Below are positions 16,075 to 29,310 of a stretch of DNA of 64,000 nt, one piece after another; the first letter of the stretch is position 1, and each line of letters begins with the position of its first letter. Location of the stretch: assembly GCA_963978895.1 (NCBI GenBank), contig OZ022241.1, forward strand, positions 15,442,356-15,506,355, read 5' to 3'. The position numbers were made by a program, and so were the translations under genes. This DNA comes from Erpobdella octoculata (taxonomy: Eukaryota > Annelida > Clitellata > Hirudinida > Erpobdellidae). Below the pieces are notes generated by a model. It was given only the letters and a program-made list of their open reading frames with translations. It was not told the DNA's origin and made no database searches.

Positions 16075-18488
16075 CTAGCAGTGCCCGTAGCGGCTTCGCT
16101 CGCATGAAATTAGAGAATTTGAACGTGCATACATAGTAGAGTACTGCATGGATCAATTTTTTAGGTCTCGGTTCGGCCCGTCGACAACTTGGCCCAGTCC
16201 GTTTCAAAAACCGAAATTCCTGGCCCGGCACGGCCCGTCTAATATGGGCCCGGCCTGTTTTTACAGGCCTAGAAGTTCTATATACTTGATGAAAAACTTC
16301 GGCCCGTCCCACCTTGACTTCAGGTTTAGCCCGGCCTGTCTGAACACCCTAAAATCACTAAAATGTCTATATACTTTGTTAAAAATCTCGGCCCGTCCCA
16401 CCTTGATTTAAGGTTTGGTCAGGGCCGTATAAAAACCCTAAAATAACGGCTTGGCCCGTCCGTCCGGTGATAAACTGAACTCATCTACTTTTAACCAGCA
16501 CAAAACCTCAAAATACTAATTTTCACATCTGTAGCACTTACAGTTTTTGAGTAGCAGTTATTTTAAAATCAAATAACCCTATTTTCCACCCCATATTTGA
16601 AGTCCTGGATACCAAATTTTCAAAAAATGGTAAAACACGTATATCATTATTTCTGAAGTAGAAACCAAATACTAATTTTTACTCCTGTAGCATCTACAGT
16701 TTTCGAGTAGCAGTTACATTAAAAACCAAATAACCTTATTTTCCACCTCACATTTGAGGTCCTGGAAACCAAATTTAAAAAAAAAATGGTAAAACACGTA
16801 TATCTTTATTTTTTAATAGAAACTAAATACTAATTTTTACATCTGTGGTATTTACAGTTTTTGAGTAGCAGTTACTTTGAAAAACAAATAACCCTATTTT
16901 CCACCCCACATTTGAAGTCCTGAAAATCAAATTTTCAAAAAATGCTAAAATACGTATTTCATTATTTTCGGAGTAAAAACTAAATACTAATTTTTACTCC
17001 TGTAGCATTCACAGTTTTTGAGTAGCAGCTACTTTAAAAACCAAATAACCCAATTTTCCAACCCACATTTGAGGTCCGGAAAACCGAATTTTCAAATAAT
17101 GGTGAAACACGTATCTTTTTATTTTTCAAGAAGAATCCATATACCAAATTTCAAAATCTCCTCAATTTTGGGTTTCGAGATATACATTGTTTTAGAAAAA
17201 AGTTTGTTTTCCAGTTTCTTCCCCTCAGAAGCAAAATTTTCAAAAATCTTTTCTTAGTGGATGCTTACGCAATAAAAGTAATATAAGTTCCAAATTTCAC
17301 GTTCCTAGGATGAGGCGTTTGAGCTCGGCGTTATAATCAGTCAGTCAGTCAGTCAGTCAGTCAGTCAGTCAGTCAGTCAGTCAGTCAGTCAGTCAGTCAG
17401 TCAGTCAGTCAGTCAGTCAGTCAGTCAGTCAGTCAGTCAGTCAGTCAGTCAGTCAGTCAGTCAGTCAGTCAGTCAGTCAGTCAGTCAGTCAGTCAGTCAG
17501 TCAGTCAGTCAGTCAGTCAGTCAGTCAGTCAGTCAGTCAGTCAGTCAGTCAGTCAGTCAGTCAGTCAGTCAGTCAGTCAGTCAGTCAGTCAGTCAGTCAG
17601 TCAGTCAGTCAGTCAGTCAGTCAGTCAGTCAGTCAGTCAGTCAGTCAGTCAGTCAGTCAGTCAGTCAGTCAGTCAGTCAGTCAGTCAGTCAGTCAGTCAG
17701 TCAGTCAGTCAGTCAGTCAGTCAGTCAGTCAGTCAGTCAGTCAGTCAGTCAGTCAGTCAGTCAGTCAGTCAGTCAGTCAGTCAGTCAGTCAGTCAGTCAG
17801 TCAGTCAGTCAGTCAGTCAGTCAGTCAGTCAGTCAGTCAGTCAGTCAGTCAGTCAGTCAGTCAGTCAGTCAGTCAGTCAGTCAGTCAGTCAGTCAGTCAG
17901 TCAGTCAGTCAGTCAGTCAGTCAGTCAGTCAGTCAGTCAGTCAGTCAGTCAGTCAGTCAGTCAGTCAGTCAGTCAGTCAGTCAGTCAGTCAGTCAGTCAG
18001 TCAGTCAGTCAGTCAGTCAGTCAGTCAGTCAGTCAGTCAGTCAGTCAGTCAGTCAGTCAGTCAGTCAGTCAGTCAGTCAGTCAGTCAGTCAGTCAGTCAG
18101 TCAGTCAGTCAGTCAGTCAGTCAGTCAGTCAGTCAGTCAGTCAGTCAGTCAGTCAGTCAGTCAGTCAGTCAGTCAGTCAGTCAGTCAGTCAGTCAGTCAG
18201 TCAGTCAGTCAGTCAGTCAGTCAGTCAGTCAGTCAGTCAGTCAGTCAGTCAGTCAGTCAGTCAGTCAGTCAGTCAGTCAGTCAGTCAGTCAGTCAGTCAG
18301 TCAGTCAGTCAGTCAGTCAGTCAGTCAGTCAGTCAGTCAGTCAGTCAGTCAGTCAGTCAGTCAGTCAGTCAGTCAGTCAGTCAGTCAGTCAGTCAGTCAG
18401 TCAGTCAGTCAGTCAGTCAGTCAGTCAGTCAGTCAGTCAGTCAGTCAGTCAGTCAGTCAGTCAGGACATGTTCTTTTATATATATAGA
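16075..18488 (-). mobile_element. Non-autonomous Helitron, family B, copy 2, with giant TCAG expansion
   Basis: Same family as 4150-5621: CTAG 3' end at 16075 (flank T on the minus strand), TC-TATATATATAAAAGAACATG 5' end at 18488 (flank A). The body 16075-17336 aligns block by block with copy 1 and is similar in length. The extra kilobase is entirely the TCAG array at 17337-18464. No protein is encoded. Confidence 0.87.
17337..18464. repeat. (TCAG)282 perfect tetranucleotide array
   Basis: 1128 bp of uninterrupted TCAG as printed, at the position where the sister Helitron has about a dozen units. Perfect purity over this length means a very recent expansion, or an assembly artefact in its exact length. 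Confidence 0.98.
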
Positions 18489-18978
18489 TAGATATATATA
18501 AAAATAAAACTTTTTATGTAACTGCCTCTTGTTGGATAAATTCAGGCAAATATATCCCGTGTCAGAAAAAGCTTCACATTGCTGATATTGCGTAACTCTC
18601 TAGGGCAAGACGTTCACTCTTACGCTTCAGGACAACTCAGCATTTCATCCATCTGTTGTAGTCAAAGGTGTGATTAAGGATCGGCACGTTCTCATTTCAG
18701 ACTCAAGTGCGTGTGGCACATAAAACTGATCCCATATTCACGAGGTGTTCACAGTAGTCGGTGCCCCTGATTCGAACTTGAATCCGTTTGATTATGGCAC
18801 TTAATACTAACAAAAAAAACGTCTATTTTAATTTAATTTCAATTTTATTAAAGTTGCGTAAGTGATAATTTTTGATTATTTAAAAAACTCCTCATAAAGT
18901 AATACAAATTCTTAAGTTCCTGTAGGTACTTATGATTTATGATCACAATCAACGTTTTCATTATTAATATACTGCAAC
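18489..18978. other. No gene recognised
   Basis: Unique-looking sequence between the family B Helitron and the hAT element. No motif recognised. Confidence 0.5.
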
Positions 18979-19674
18979 CAGCGACGGATCTACGGGAGGG
19001 GATGGGGGAATTCATCCCCCACCATATTACTAAAAAAAATGTTATATGTGCTAAAATGGTTTTTTTAAGCCCCACCAGATTGAAAAGTTTCTGTGAAACA
19101 CGTTTTGTTGAGAGGCATGATTGCTTGCTTCTTTTCCATCAAAACTTTTTTGTGATAATAAAATGTTTAAAAAAAATTGTCCATACACATGATAGCAAAA
19201 CTGCTGACACTGCAAGGTCATTACTACGATGCCCAGTCGTTATTATAACAAGTTTGAACTACAATATCAGTATTATTTATATTAGTTATTGTTTTTGCAT
19301 TACAGATTGACAACTATTAAGAAACTGCTTTGGATTTTTTCCACCATTCCCATTACTACATGTACAGCTGAACGGAGCTTCAGTGCCATGAAGATGTTGA
19401 AAAGCTCATTGCGCAACAGAACCACAGATGAGCGTTTAACTGGCCTGGCATTATTATATATCCATAACGCATTGCATTTAGAAACATATGACGTTATTGA
19501 TAGATTTGCAGCCAGCAAGAATAGGCGTCTTGATTTTGCACTGTAGATTTTTTATTCTATAAATTTGACTTCTGTTTTGAATGTTGTCTTTGTGCATGCG
19601 TTTGTTTTGTAAAATTTCTTTGTCAAGTTTTGGTTAGATCATCCCCCCACCAGAAAATCTTAGAACCGTCGCTG
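18979..19674 (+). mobile_element. Internally deleted hAT element with transposase remnants
   Basis: Terminal inverted repeats CAGCGACGG(A)TCT at the left and its complement at the right end. The 8-bp flanks are ACTGCAAC and ACGGCGAC, a target-site duplication with two differences, the length typical of hAT. Inside are two pieces of hAT transposase on the plus strand: a middle piece around 19070-19240 (SPTRLKSFCETRFVERHD...) and the C-terminal dimerisation domain from about 19308 to the stop at 19546 (IPITTCTAERSFSAMKMLK...TGLALLYIH). The catalytic middle is missing, so the copy cannot transpose itself. Confidence 0.88.
19305..19546 (+). pseudogene. hAT transposase C-terminal dimerisation domain (fragment)
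   Basis: About 80 residues ending in a natural stop. The ITTCTAERSFSAMK and ERLTGLALLYIHN phrases are hallmarks of the hAT C-terminal dimerisation domain as found in ZMYM/TTF-like transposases. The upstream part of the protein is represented only by a separate fragment around 19070-19240, and there is no room for the full RNase H-like catalytic domain. Confidence 0.85.
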
Positions 19675-19682
19675 ACGGCGAC

Positions 19683-20072
<390 letters not shown>

Positions 20073-20266
20073 GGAAATCTAATCACGACCTCATATGAAG
20101 CTCATGTCATCAACATTTAATAAACACATTCAGTTATCTTCTAAATCGATTATGCACAGCTCATTAGAAGATTAATATCTTCCAATATTTATATAGGTGG
20201 TCGCGGATAGATAACGAGAAAGAAAGAAAGTACCTTAGTAAGAAAGAAAAAAGGAAGAAAGCACGA

Positions 20267-20425
<159 letters not shown>

Positions 20426-20469
20426 GGAGGGAGAGAGAAAACATAATTAACAGCACTTGATCCCACACT

Positions 20470-21226
20470 CTTGAGACTTCCTTATATTCAACCCAGGACA
20501 AATTACAGTTGCTTTTGACACTTCATTACCATCAAGCCATGGTTGTTTAGATTTCATGATCTGTAAGAATGGGCGGATTTTGAAATTTTGTGGGCCCAGG
20601 AGTTTCTAACTGATGTTGAGACGTTAAATGACCTATTTTTAGGAAATAGAGCAGGTTCAGACCTTTAATGATTAATACTGCTAAAAACTTCAATAAGAGA
20701 TTAAAAAAAGTTTTTTTTTTATCGACAATGGTTACCGTTACAAAGTTGAGACAGTATCAACAGGCCCCCCAGGCAAAGTTGATGAGAACATTGAAGCTTT
20801 TGGAAGAAAATTCAGCGTTTTTATGGAAACTGGAAAACGTCTAAGTTGTTGACGAGTGAGAAATATAAACTGGAGAAGCCATGTTAGCGAAAACCGTGCA
20901 AAAAACAGCGAGAGTGAGCTCATTCAAAGATGTCTTGATATAACTAGTTATTTAGTTATATCAAGAAATCCTTGGCTCATTGAGCCCTCAGCACAGCTTC
21001 GAATGAGCCGGTATAGTTTGCGTCGTGGATACGTTCCGGAAAAACACGACGCAAAGTAAATTATGATTTGCCAATTCACAAAATGTTTCCCTAGTTTAGA
21101 TCTGATTTACTTTTTTGATGGCACGGCGCAAATAGAAACAAAAGTCGTGCCATCTTTTATAAAAAAAAAATTCATAAAAAATTAAAGAAAAAGTTGACAA
21201 TATATTTTAACATCATCAGCAAACAA
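20470..21226. other. No gene recognised
   Basis: A short inverted pair (TGATATAACTAGTTATTTAG and its near-complement at 20935-20967) and poly-A/T tracts are present. No coding signal is recognised. Confidence 0.5.
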
Positions 21227-21230
21227 TTTG

Positions 21231-21479
<249 letters not shown>

Positions 21480-22184
21480 TTATACAGCTGACTATGAAAA
21501 AAAAAATTAAAAAAAAAATCAAGTTATTTTTAGGAATTGCTTGTCGTGTTTTTATCTAGGTTCAATGCAACTTTGCGCATGCAGTGCAACATGGTTAACT
21601 TCAATTCAACAAGTATACAAACGTAAAAATGAAATACTGAACCTATTCGACTGCACTTAATTTTCAATCATCCAATCAGATGAGGGCAACTAAGTACCTA
21701 TTTATGCAGTAAGCTACTAAGCTAAGTAAGACAAGAAACAAAGGTAATTGGAGACAAGTAAAATAAGACAAGTGAAATCTGAGAAAAAAATGCACTACAC
21801 CTTTATAGAAATAGTTAAAGCTATTTTTTCTTCAACAACAGTTGCCTATGGCGACATGAAAACATTGTTCCCGTTGTTGTTCCAAGTCAGTGTAGTTTCC
21901 TGGAATGACAAGTAAATTTAAGTTATTGCTTTGTCTACTATTTAAGATGTCTTTATTTTAATATTGGCTTCATAGAAAATAAGCCAAATTTTGTGCAGCA
22001 TTTAATTTTCAAATTGGAATTAAGTTAAATTTAATAACACTTAAACAACGTTACTCAGCGTAATATTATTTTTTTAAGTAATTGATTTAAATAAAAAACA
22101 AATAACGTACATGCTCAATATTAAAACTCGTCCATACAAATTAAGAAATAACATTTAGAATTGATATCTTTGTGTGGCAATTAA
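21480..22184. other. Upstream region of the PAN/ILEI gene; no feature assigned
   Basis: AT-rich. Presumably contains the promoter of the gene starting at 22185, but I cannot point to a specific core element. Confidence 0.4.
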
Positions 22185-23293
22185 ATGGAAATATTTAGAT
22201 ATATGGTAATTCTTGTTGTGTTATGGAAAAACATACGTCAGCAATCAAGCTTCAAATTATTCAGTCAAAAAGGATATCCAGAAGGAATTTGTTCAAAAAA
22301 CAGATCAGAGGAAAACGTTTTACTGCTTAACGACTTGCATGTTGCAAGTTTGAAATGCGGAATTTTGTGCTCTGAAAGTTTCAGATGCTCAGCTTTTCAA
22401 ACAACTCGAATCTCAAAGGACGTTACAAGATGTGAGATTTATCCTGATTATGAAATACTTGCAGTAGATCATTTTCAAAGATGTCAATTTTTTTCATCAA
22501 AAAGTAAGTTCAAAATCTACTATATTCTAGTCTTTAACATTTATATTTTTATCTGCTAGTTTTAAAACAAATCAATAACCAGCGTTTAAAGCTACACAAA
22601 CTTAAAAAGTATTTGTTCTAACATAAGCTATGCAATTTGTATATACTTTAATTCAATCAAAAAAATGTCAAATTAACAGACATTTTGAATGCAATATCGT
22701 AAATTACTCGCTTACAGAGATTTGCTATTTAAACGTAAGCAGTTTTAGTTATATCGACAATATGGACATTGAAGCTGCAAAGCAAACCAATGGCTTTATC
22801 GAAGTTCATGGAATTGGAAAACTGGAGAACAAAAATCGTGGTGTCAACCTTGTTGAACTTGATCCACTTAGTTGTTCAATGAAAAATTCACAGAATTTTG
22901 ATTATTACAACGATCCGGCGGGTGCAATATCTATGAAGAATTACTTTGCAGTTTGTTTATTATTGATTTATTTAATAAAATTTGTAACAAATATTTAATA
23001 ATAAGCACTGATTTTATTTTTAATATTTTATATTAAAGTCACTTCCAATCGGCAAAGTTGTTGTTGGCTACACGTTTGATGAACCGTTCACATACATTAA
23101 TTACGTGCAGGATTATTTAAAATCATTGGGAATTCCAGTTGATGGTTTGCAATATAGAGGAAAGTTTCTGTTTGCCATGCAAAAAGGATACCCGGATAAA
23201 ACGTTGTTCAGAATGAAAAACGGAAATGTTCCTTTGTATCAGGAAATGTTTGTTGAAAGTTGGTCACTATTTATTATAATTTTATTAATTTAA
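22185..23293 (+). CDS. Secreted or surface protein: PAN/apple-like module plus ILEI/FAM3-type domain
   Basis: I infer three exons, 22185-22503, 22718-22950 and 23039-23293; phases agree at both junctions and the donors are GTAAGT and GTTTGT. The product is 268 residues. The first 14 (MEIFRYMVILVVLW) look like a signal peptide. Residues about 30-105 have a PAN/apple-like cysteine pattern (KCGILCSESFRCSAFQ, then TRCEIY and QRCQFF). From about residue 120 the protein follows the ILEI/PANDER domain of FAM3 cytokine-like proteins: an NRGVNLVELD strand, an LPIGKVVVGYTFDEP strand, then LKSLG and a QKGYP near the end. FAM3 proteins have ILEI alone, so the fusion is not the vertebrate layout. The C-terminus ends in a short hydrophobic stretch (WSLFIIILLI), possibly a tail signal or anchor. 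The start Met is the first before the signal-like segment. Function unknown; a secreted carbohydrate- or protein-binding role is an inference from the modules. Confidence 0.8.
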
Positions 23294-23332
23294 TTTTTTT
23301 GCATAACTTATTTTAGATTACGTGTTAAGTAA

Positions 23333-23338
23333 AATAAA
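23333..23338 (+). promoter_or_regulatory. Poly(A) signal AATAAA
   Basis: Canonical AATAAA 40 bp after the stop codon of the PAN/ILEI gene, supporting 23293 as its true end. Confidence 0.6.
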
Positions 23339-24301
23339 ACAGATTTTAAATTAAAACTAAAAATGAGTTTGAGGTTTTTTTTATTTCTCAGTTGATAAAT
23401 CCATGGACCAGGCAAATCTTAGTTTCACGGCAATATCACCGTGAATCGAGTTGAAAATTAACCAATTTCAAAAACAATATTGATATTATTGTTTATTTCA
23501 AACTTTATATTTACTATTTTAATTGACGTTTTTGTTGTCTTTAAAATTAATGCAGTTTTTATGATAAACAAAATCATTTGCCCAACAATTTTGCCCTCTT
23601 ATGTAACGTGAACGTTGCTAATACTTTTTATCTTTTATTCAAATTGTTCTATTAAAAAAGTAATAAACACATTTTAGATTTCTTTTGTATGCCTCCTAAA
23701 ACTGCTAAAAAAGTTTGCTTTTACAACTTTAAAGTTTGTTCAACACTAGGAAGTTATCACAGACTTGCACATACTGTCAGTTTTTAGTATTACACGCCCT
23801 CCAAGTTGAAAGGCTCAAAGGCATTCACGTACGTAAAAATTATATCTTGTCGCATTGCTGCATCTTCTACCATTATAAAAAAGACGATACTGGATAGATT
23901 GCATTGTCATGGCTGTACAACGAAAATAATATGACAATACAATAAAAATGATGAACCAACTTCTTCAACAAGACTTTCAATATTTTTATCCGGTTATAGC
24001 ATGTTTTGAGTTTTTCTGATAAACCGATGTTTTATATTATTTTTGCAGTTTTTTGTATTCGGATTTTAATTTTATTCAACCATTTCTTTAGTTTTACTTT
24101 CCATGTTTTCAGCACAAAAGATTTTCTGGTTTCTTGGAGATTTCTTCTTAAAATCTGTTGTCTTATTTATCTTATTTTATTCAATCATTTCTGTTATTAT
24201 TTTATGTTTCATATTTCTTTGACCTTTTTGAGGACAAAAGCTTTTCCTAGAAATAGCTTTAGTTATATAGCAACAAGTTTTTTTTGCTTTTTTTGCCCAA
24301 T
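23339..24301. other. No gene recognised
   Basis: AT-rich intergenic sequence. The hydrophobic open frame at 24006-24300 has no family resemblance and runs into the hexanucleotide repeat. Confidence 0.5.
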
Positions 24302-24694
<393 letters not shown>

Positions 24695-25628
24695 GGGGAA
24701 AGTGGGGTAATATGGGGCCTCGGGTAATATGGGGTACCCACCTTTTTATTATAAGAACAGCGTTATAAGAATATTTAATTAGCGATCTATGGTCGTATTG
24801 GTTATGTAACTCTGTCGCATAGCCGATAAAGCAATTTTGTTTACGAGTTTACGTAATAGATTAGAAATCAATTTTTAACGTTTTCTGTTAAGTTCCATCA
24901 ACTGTGTTTCTCTACGCATAAAAGAGAGAAAAAGTAAGATATTTTCTAACAATTGTGAATTTCTATTTTTTGGGATATACTTTAACAGTGTTTTTAATTA
25001 TCATCCGCTACAATGTTGATTTGCCAAAATTTTACAGATTTTATTCGTGGTATGCTGTTGGGTAATATGGGGTATCTGGGCTGGGGTAATATGGGGTACA
25101 CCCCATATTACCATATTCATGATTTCTTCACTTGTTACACGCATTTCATCATTGATCTGTTACCTTTATTTTATTATGTCATTACTTTATACTGCTTTAT
25201 TATCTTTTCAGATGCCACGTAATTATGCAAAACTTGCAATACGGAGCCCAGAGTCAACATCTGCAGTGACCCTCATTTAATATTTTTAAAATGTTTTTAT
25301 TACTTATGTTATTGTTTTATTAATACAATATTGTTTTATAACAATTACTTTTGTTGTCCTTGTTATATTTAGGTTTAATGAAAGCTGGAACATATCTAAC
25401 ATTCAAGTACCCCATATTACCCCACCTCTAGTGGGTAATATGGGGTACTTGAATGCTACACTTTATTCAATTATTTTCTAAAAAATGAAATCATATTTGC
25501 TTGAATGTTTCATTAACTCATAGTAATATGTCTGCTTGGTATACAGAAAAAAAAATTAAATTTCTGCCACTATAATATGGTTTAAATTATATTTTTTGTT
25601 AAGTACCCCATAATACCCCACCTTTCCC
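24695..25628. mobile_element. Inverted-repeat element rich in GGTAATATGGGGTA motifs
   Basis: It begins GGGGAAAGTGGGGTAATA and ends with the near-complement TATTACCCCACCTTTCCC-like sequence. Both ends abut TA, so the target duplication may be TA as in Tc1/mariner elements. It interrupts a CACATA array, which dates the insertion after array formation. The interior contains eight copies of GGTAATATGGGG in both directions (near 24704, 24722, 25061, 25084, 25100, 25409, 25434, 25606). Two of them form a perfect 23-bp inverted repeat (25400-25422 and 25433-25455). No transposase is recognised. At 934 bp it is a non-autonomous element of unknown family. Confidence 0.75.
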
Positions 25629-25905
25629 TACACATACACATACACATATTTTTTTTTTTTATAATAGTTTATAGTCTTTTACACCAAGTGTTTTAAGACT
25701 GAAACGGTTGTCAAAAGCACCTAAGTACTTTCAGTCGTGGATCATAATTTGATCCTTTTAACTTTTCTCTCCTCCTTTCTCCAGGCTTGGGACTGGCTTG
25801 CAAAAGCCCACATACACATACACATACGCTTACACATACGCGTACTCGTACACGTACACGTACGCCTAAACGCACACATACACACAAACACATTTATACA
25901 ACTGA
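25629..25905. repeat. CACATA remainder and degenerate CACATA/CGTACA array
   Basis: The first 20 bp resume the interrupted CACATA array. After about 150 bp of unique sequence a second, decayed array (25808-25885) carries CACATA and CGTACA units. Its right flank repeats the flank of the 21231 array. Confidence 0.8.
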
Positions 25906-25929
25906 TTATAAAAAGAAAAAAATAGGGAA

Positions 25930-27033
25930 GACTGGTACTGAATGGATCACAATTTTATGAACGACCTAATGGCGTAGCTAGGGTGGGGCGGTGGGGGTAG
26001 CCCGCCCCGGGTGTCACCCGTTTGGGGGTGACACCCGGCTGCGATTGAAAAAAAAACTTTACACAAAGTCACAAACTCCATGAAATCAAATAACGTCTAA
26101 AAACTAAAAAAATATCTTCAAACATATCTAGGTTTTTCATATATAGGCGCGACCTCCTATGAAATGATTTATCTAGTAATTTAAATCTGTGACACCAGAG
26201 TCACCAGACACCAGCGCTACATTAAGAATTTGTTTAAAAACAACTTTCAACAACGCATTGGAGTGCTCAATATGCTGTATTAAAAACACTAACAAAAAGT
26301 TTTGATGAGGTTGTGGCTGCAATTTAGGAATTTTATGATAGACAAAAAATGTAGACACCATAGGATAGGTGCTGTGCCAAGCCTTATGCTTGCAATATGT
26401 GATTTAACTTCTTTTTGTTACCTCTTCTTTTGTAATGATGTACTACGGAAAATAAATGGCACTCAAATTGCATTGCAAAGTAAATGATTGAGGATTGATC
26501 TGTTAGCTATAATAATAGAGGCTCTTCGTCTTTATATTTAAAAACATGATCATATTTTAGAAGAAGTAAAAGAACTTGCTGAGAGAAAACAAATAGTTAA
26601 ATTTCAATTAATTTTACAAATCAGGTTATTACTAAAAACTAGTAAAAACAACATTTTTGTGAACCCACCTCTGAAGCTTAGGTGGTCTAATCAGCACGTT
26701 GTGGTCGTAATGAATGACCACCCTATGTACGGAATGAACCATTCTATAAATCGATGTTTTCCTCATAGAAAACATTAAACAGAAGACTGGTTTTTAGTAT
26801 ATCTTTCATTTTAATACTTGTTATGTCGACAAAATAATGAGGTAAAACTGATAAGATTTTTACCGATTTTTAAGTTAATGTATAATGATAAAGACAAGTT
26901 AAATTTATAACCAAAGATATATGGCATATGTACTGCAAATTTAAATCAAACTTTTACTAAATTAAATAATTTAATTTTTTTTAAATTAAACGGCGAAACA
27001 ATTTGCCTCTGACTTATAATCATTCAACCCCAC
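25930..27033. other. No gene; contains one transposon-like end
   Basis: At 25971-26040 is a GC-rich GGCGTAGCTAGGG segment followed by GGGTGTCACCC and GGGTGACACCC as an inverted pair. GGCGTAGCTAG recurs at 61322, so it is probably a DNA-transposon end. The rest is AT-rich without recognised features. Confidence 0.45.
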
Positions 27034-27649
27034 CAGGGCCATAGCCAGAAATTTTGAAGTGAGAAGCCCTGGAATTTTTTGGGGATACTGTATAAATATT
27101 CTGTCCACATAAAGTTGCACGTTCTAGTGAATCGACCCACAAAATGTGATTCACGTGAAAAATCAGGCTTGGTCATTGGACAGTAGGGATTACAATCCCG
27201 GGATCCCGGGATTTTGCCGTTTTAAAAAGTTTTTTACTAAAATAATTGATTACAAAGTGTCTATATAAAATTGCATATATATCTGGGCCATGAAACCCAA
27301 TCTTAATCCCGAAACCCCTAGATTTGAAAAAGGCCGGAATTTGTAATCCCAATTGGACAGGGACGTCATTTCAGCAAAACTTTGGAGGGTAACTTGTTTC
27401 CAGGGCCCATCAGTTTTTCCCAGAAATCCTGTTTTAATTATTCCTCCTAAAAAAGCCGATGACCGGAGGGGAGCCGTGTCGGAGGTACTTTTCCCAAAAA
27501 TGTTTGAAACTCTATTTTCATGTTTATTCCATAAAAAGTTGATGACCAGGGGGTAGTAAAAAGGGCCCGTCCAAACCTCAAAAGCTTCCACTTTACACTT
27601 CTAAGGGCCTTTTGGAGACTCAAAACTACGTCAAGGGAACCCATTCAAA

Positions 27650-29310
27650 AGTCAATGGAAGCGATGGCTACCCCTGCTCCTCCAAATGATGTCCATGTTA
27701 TGCAGTGCGTGCTCGATTCCGCCCCTGTGCATCTACTAAAAACCATGCGCCTCACTTTTGCTCCAATTCTTGCAATGCTAATAAACTCCTCACTTTCCCA
27801 GACTAATCTGCCTGAACATCACAAACGTGCCATAATTCACCCACTACTAAAAAAACCTGGCCTTGATCCCTCTGACCCTGCCAACTACCGCCCTATTTCT
27901 ATATTTATTGTTTGTTTCTAAACTAGTGGAACGAGTCTTCAACCGTCAACTTTCTAACTATGTTGAAATACATAAACTACTTCCTACTACTCAATCTGGA
28001 TTCAGACATTATCACTCCACAGAAACAGCTGTGGTTAAAGTTTATTACTACATTGTCTTTGCCCTTGATTCCGGATTCATAACCGCTCTCTTAATGCTTG
28101 ACTTTAGTGCTGCTTTCGACTGTGTCGACCATGCCATTCTTTTTTCAATCCTTGAATTACAGTTTGGTATAACTTCTGCCGCTCTTCAGTGGTTAATCTC
28201 TTTTCTCTTTAATCGTTCTCATAAGGTTCGTCTTGGTGAGCAAACTTCCAAAAAGTATGATGTTTCTTTCGGTGTTCCCCAAAGTTCAATCCTTGGACCC
28301 CTTCTTTTCATTCTCTACATTTCTTATATTGTCAACATCGCCTCACGACACGAAGTTCTTATTCACTTCTATGCTGATGACATCCAGCTATATATTCAAC
28401 TTGCCACACAAGACATCTGCCTAGCTAAAACAAAGCTTGCAAACTGTTTCGTTGAAATTCAAAAATGGTGCTCAGCCATGCGCCTGAAGCTCAATATTTC
28501 TAAAACAGAACTCATCTGGTTTGATCGAAGGCCTCAGCCCATATCCATGAGTTCAAGCTCTATTAACATCGGTGACTGCACGATCTCGTCTTCGAATGTT
28601 GTTCATGATCTCGGAGTGTATCTTGGCTCTGGCTTGTCAATGACCCACCATATCTCCGCCATTACAAGGACCTGCTACTTCCATCTACGCCGATTCCGTC
28701 AAGTGAAGCGCTGCCTTATCGAGCAGTGCATTCGTACCCTAGTCCAGGCTTTTGTCATCTCAAGAGTAGACTACTGCAACTCAGTGCTGACAGGTCTACC
28801 ATCATCGTCCTTAAAACTCCTTACTTCTGTACTCCATGCGCCGCTCGGCTTGTCAAAGATCTCGGTCCCCGAGACCACATCACCCCAACTTTACATCAAC
28901 TTCATTGGCTACCTATCCCTGCTAGATTAAATTTTAAAATATGCTTCTTAATGTTTAACATATTCACTGGATCTCTCGTTTCGCCATGCTCGTCGCTTCC
29001 TGCAAGGCGGCGTCTTCGTTCTACTAGCAGGGACGACTTCGTTTCTGTCCGGTCTCGTCTCCAATTTGGAAACAGAGCTTTTGCCATCTGTGGCCCAACT
29101 TACTGGAACAGCTTGCCTGTACATATTCGCCAATCTAAAGACTCTACTCAATTTAAAACTAAATTAAAAACTTATCTCTTTAGTAAGTTCTTTGATTAGG
29201 AGATATTGTCGAACTGCGCGCTTTTGCAAAAGACTTGTTTTTTATAAGGGCACGTTATAAATTTTACTTTGTTGTTGTTGTTATTGTAACAATGCCTATC
29301 TACATTATGT
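27650..29310 (+). mobile_element. 5'-truncated L2/CR1-like LINE with broken reverse transcriptase
   Basis: Plus-strand reverse transcriptase motifs in order: PANYRPIS (about 27880), TQSGFR, LDFSAAFDCVDH, GVPQSSILGP (the usual GVPQGSILGP with G to S), and the catalytic FYADD box near 28372. The C-terminal LHWLPIPARLNFK and GNRAFAICGPTYWNSLP phrases are typical of CR1/L2 elements. At least two frameshifts split the protein (near 27910 and near 28840). The element ends in a short GTTGTTGTT repeat tail, as L2-type LINEs do. The endonuclease and 5' end are missing. Such elements copy themselves through RNA; this copy is dead. Confidence 0.88.

Noticed and set aside
17337..18464. TCAG array considered as a CRISPR or centromeric satellite
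   Set aside because: Unit is 4 bp with no spacers, and the array is bounded by Helitron sequence on both sides.
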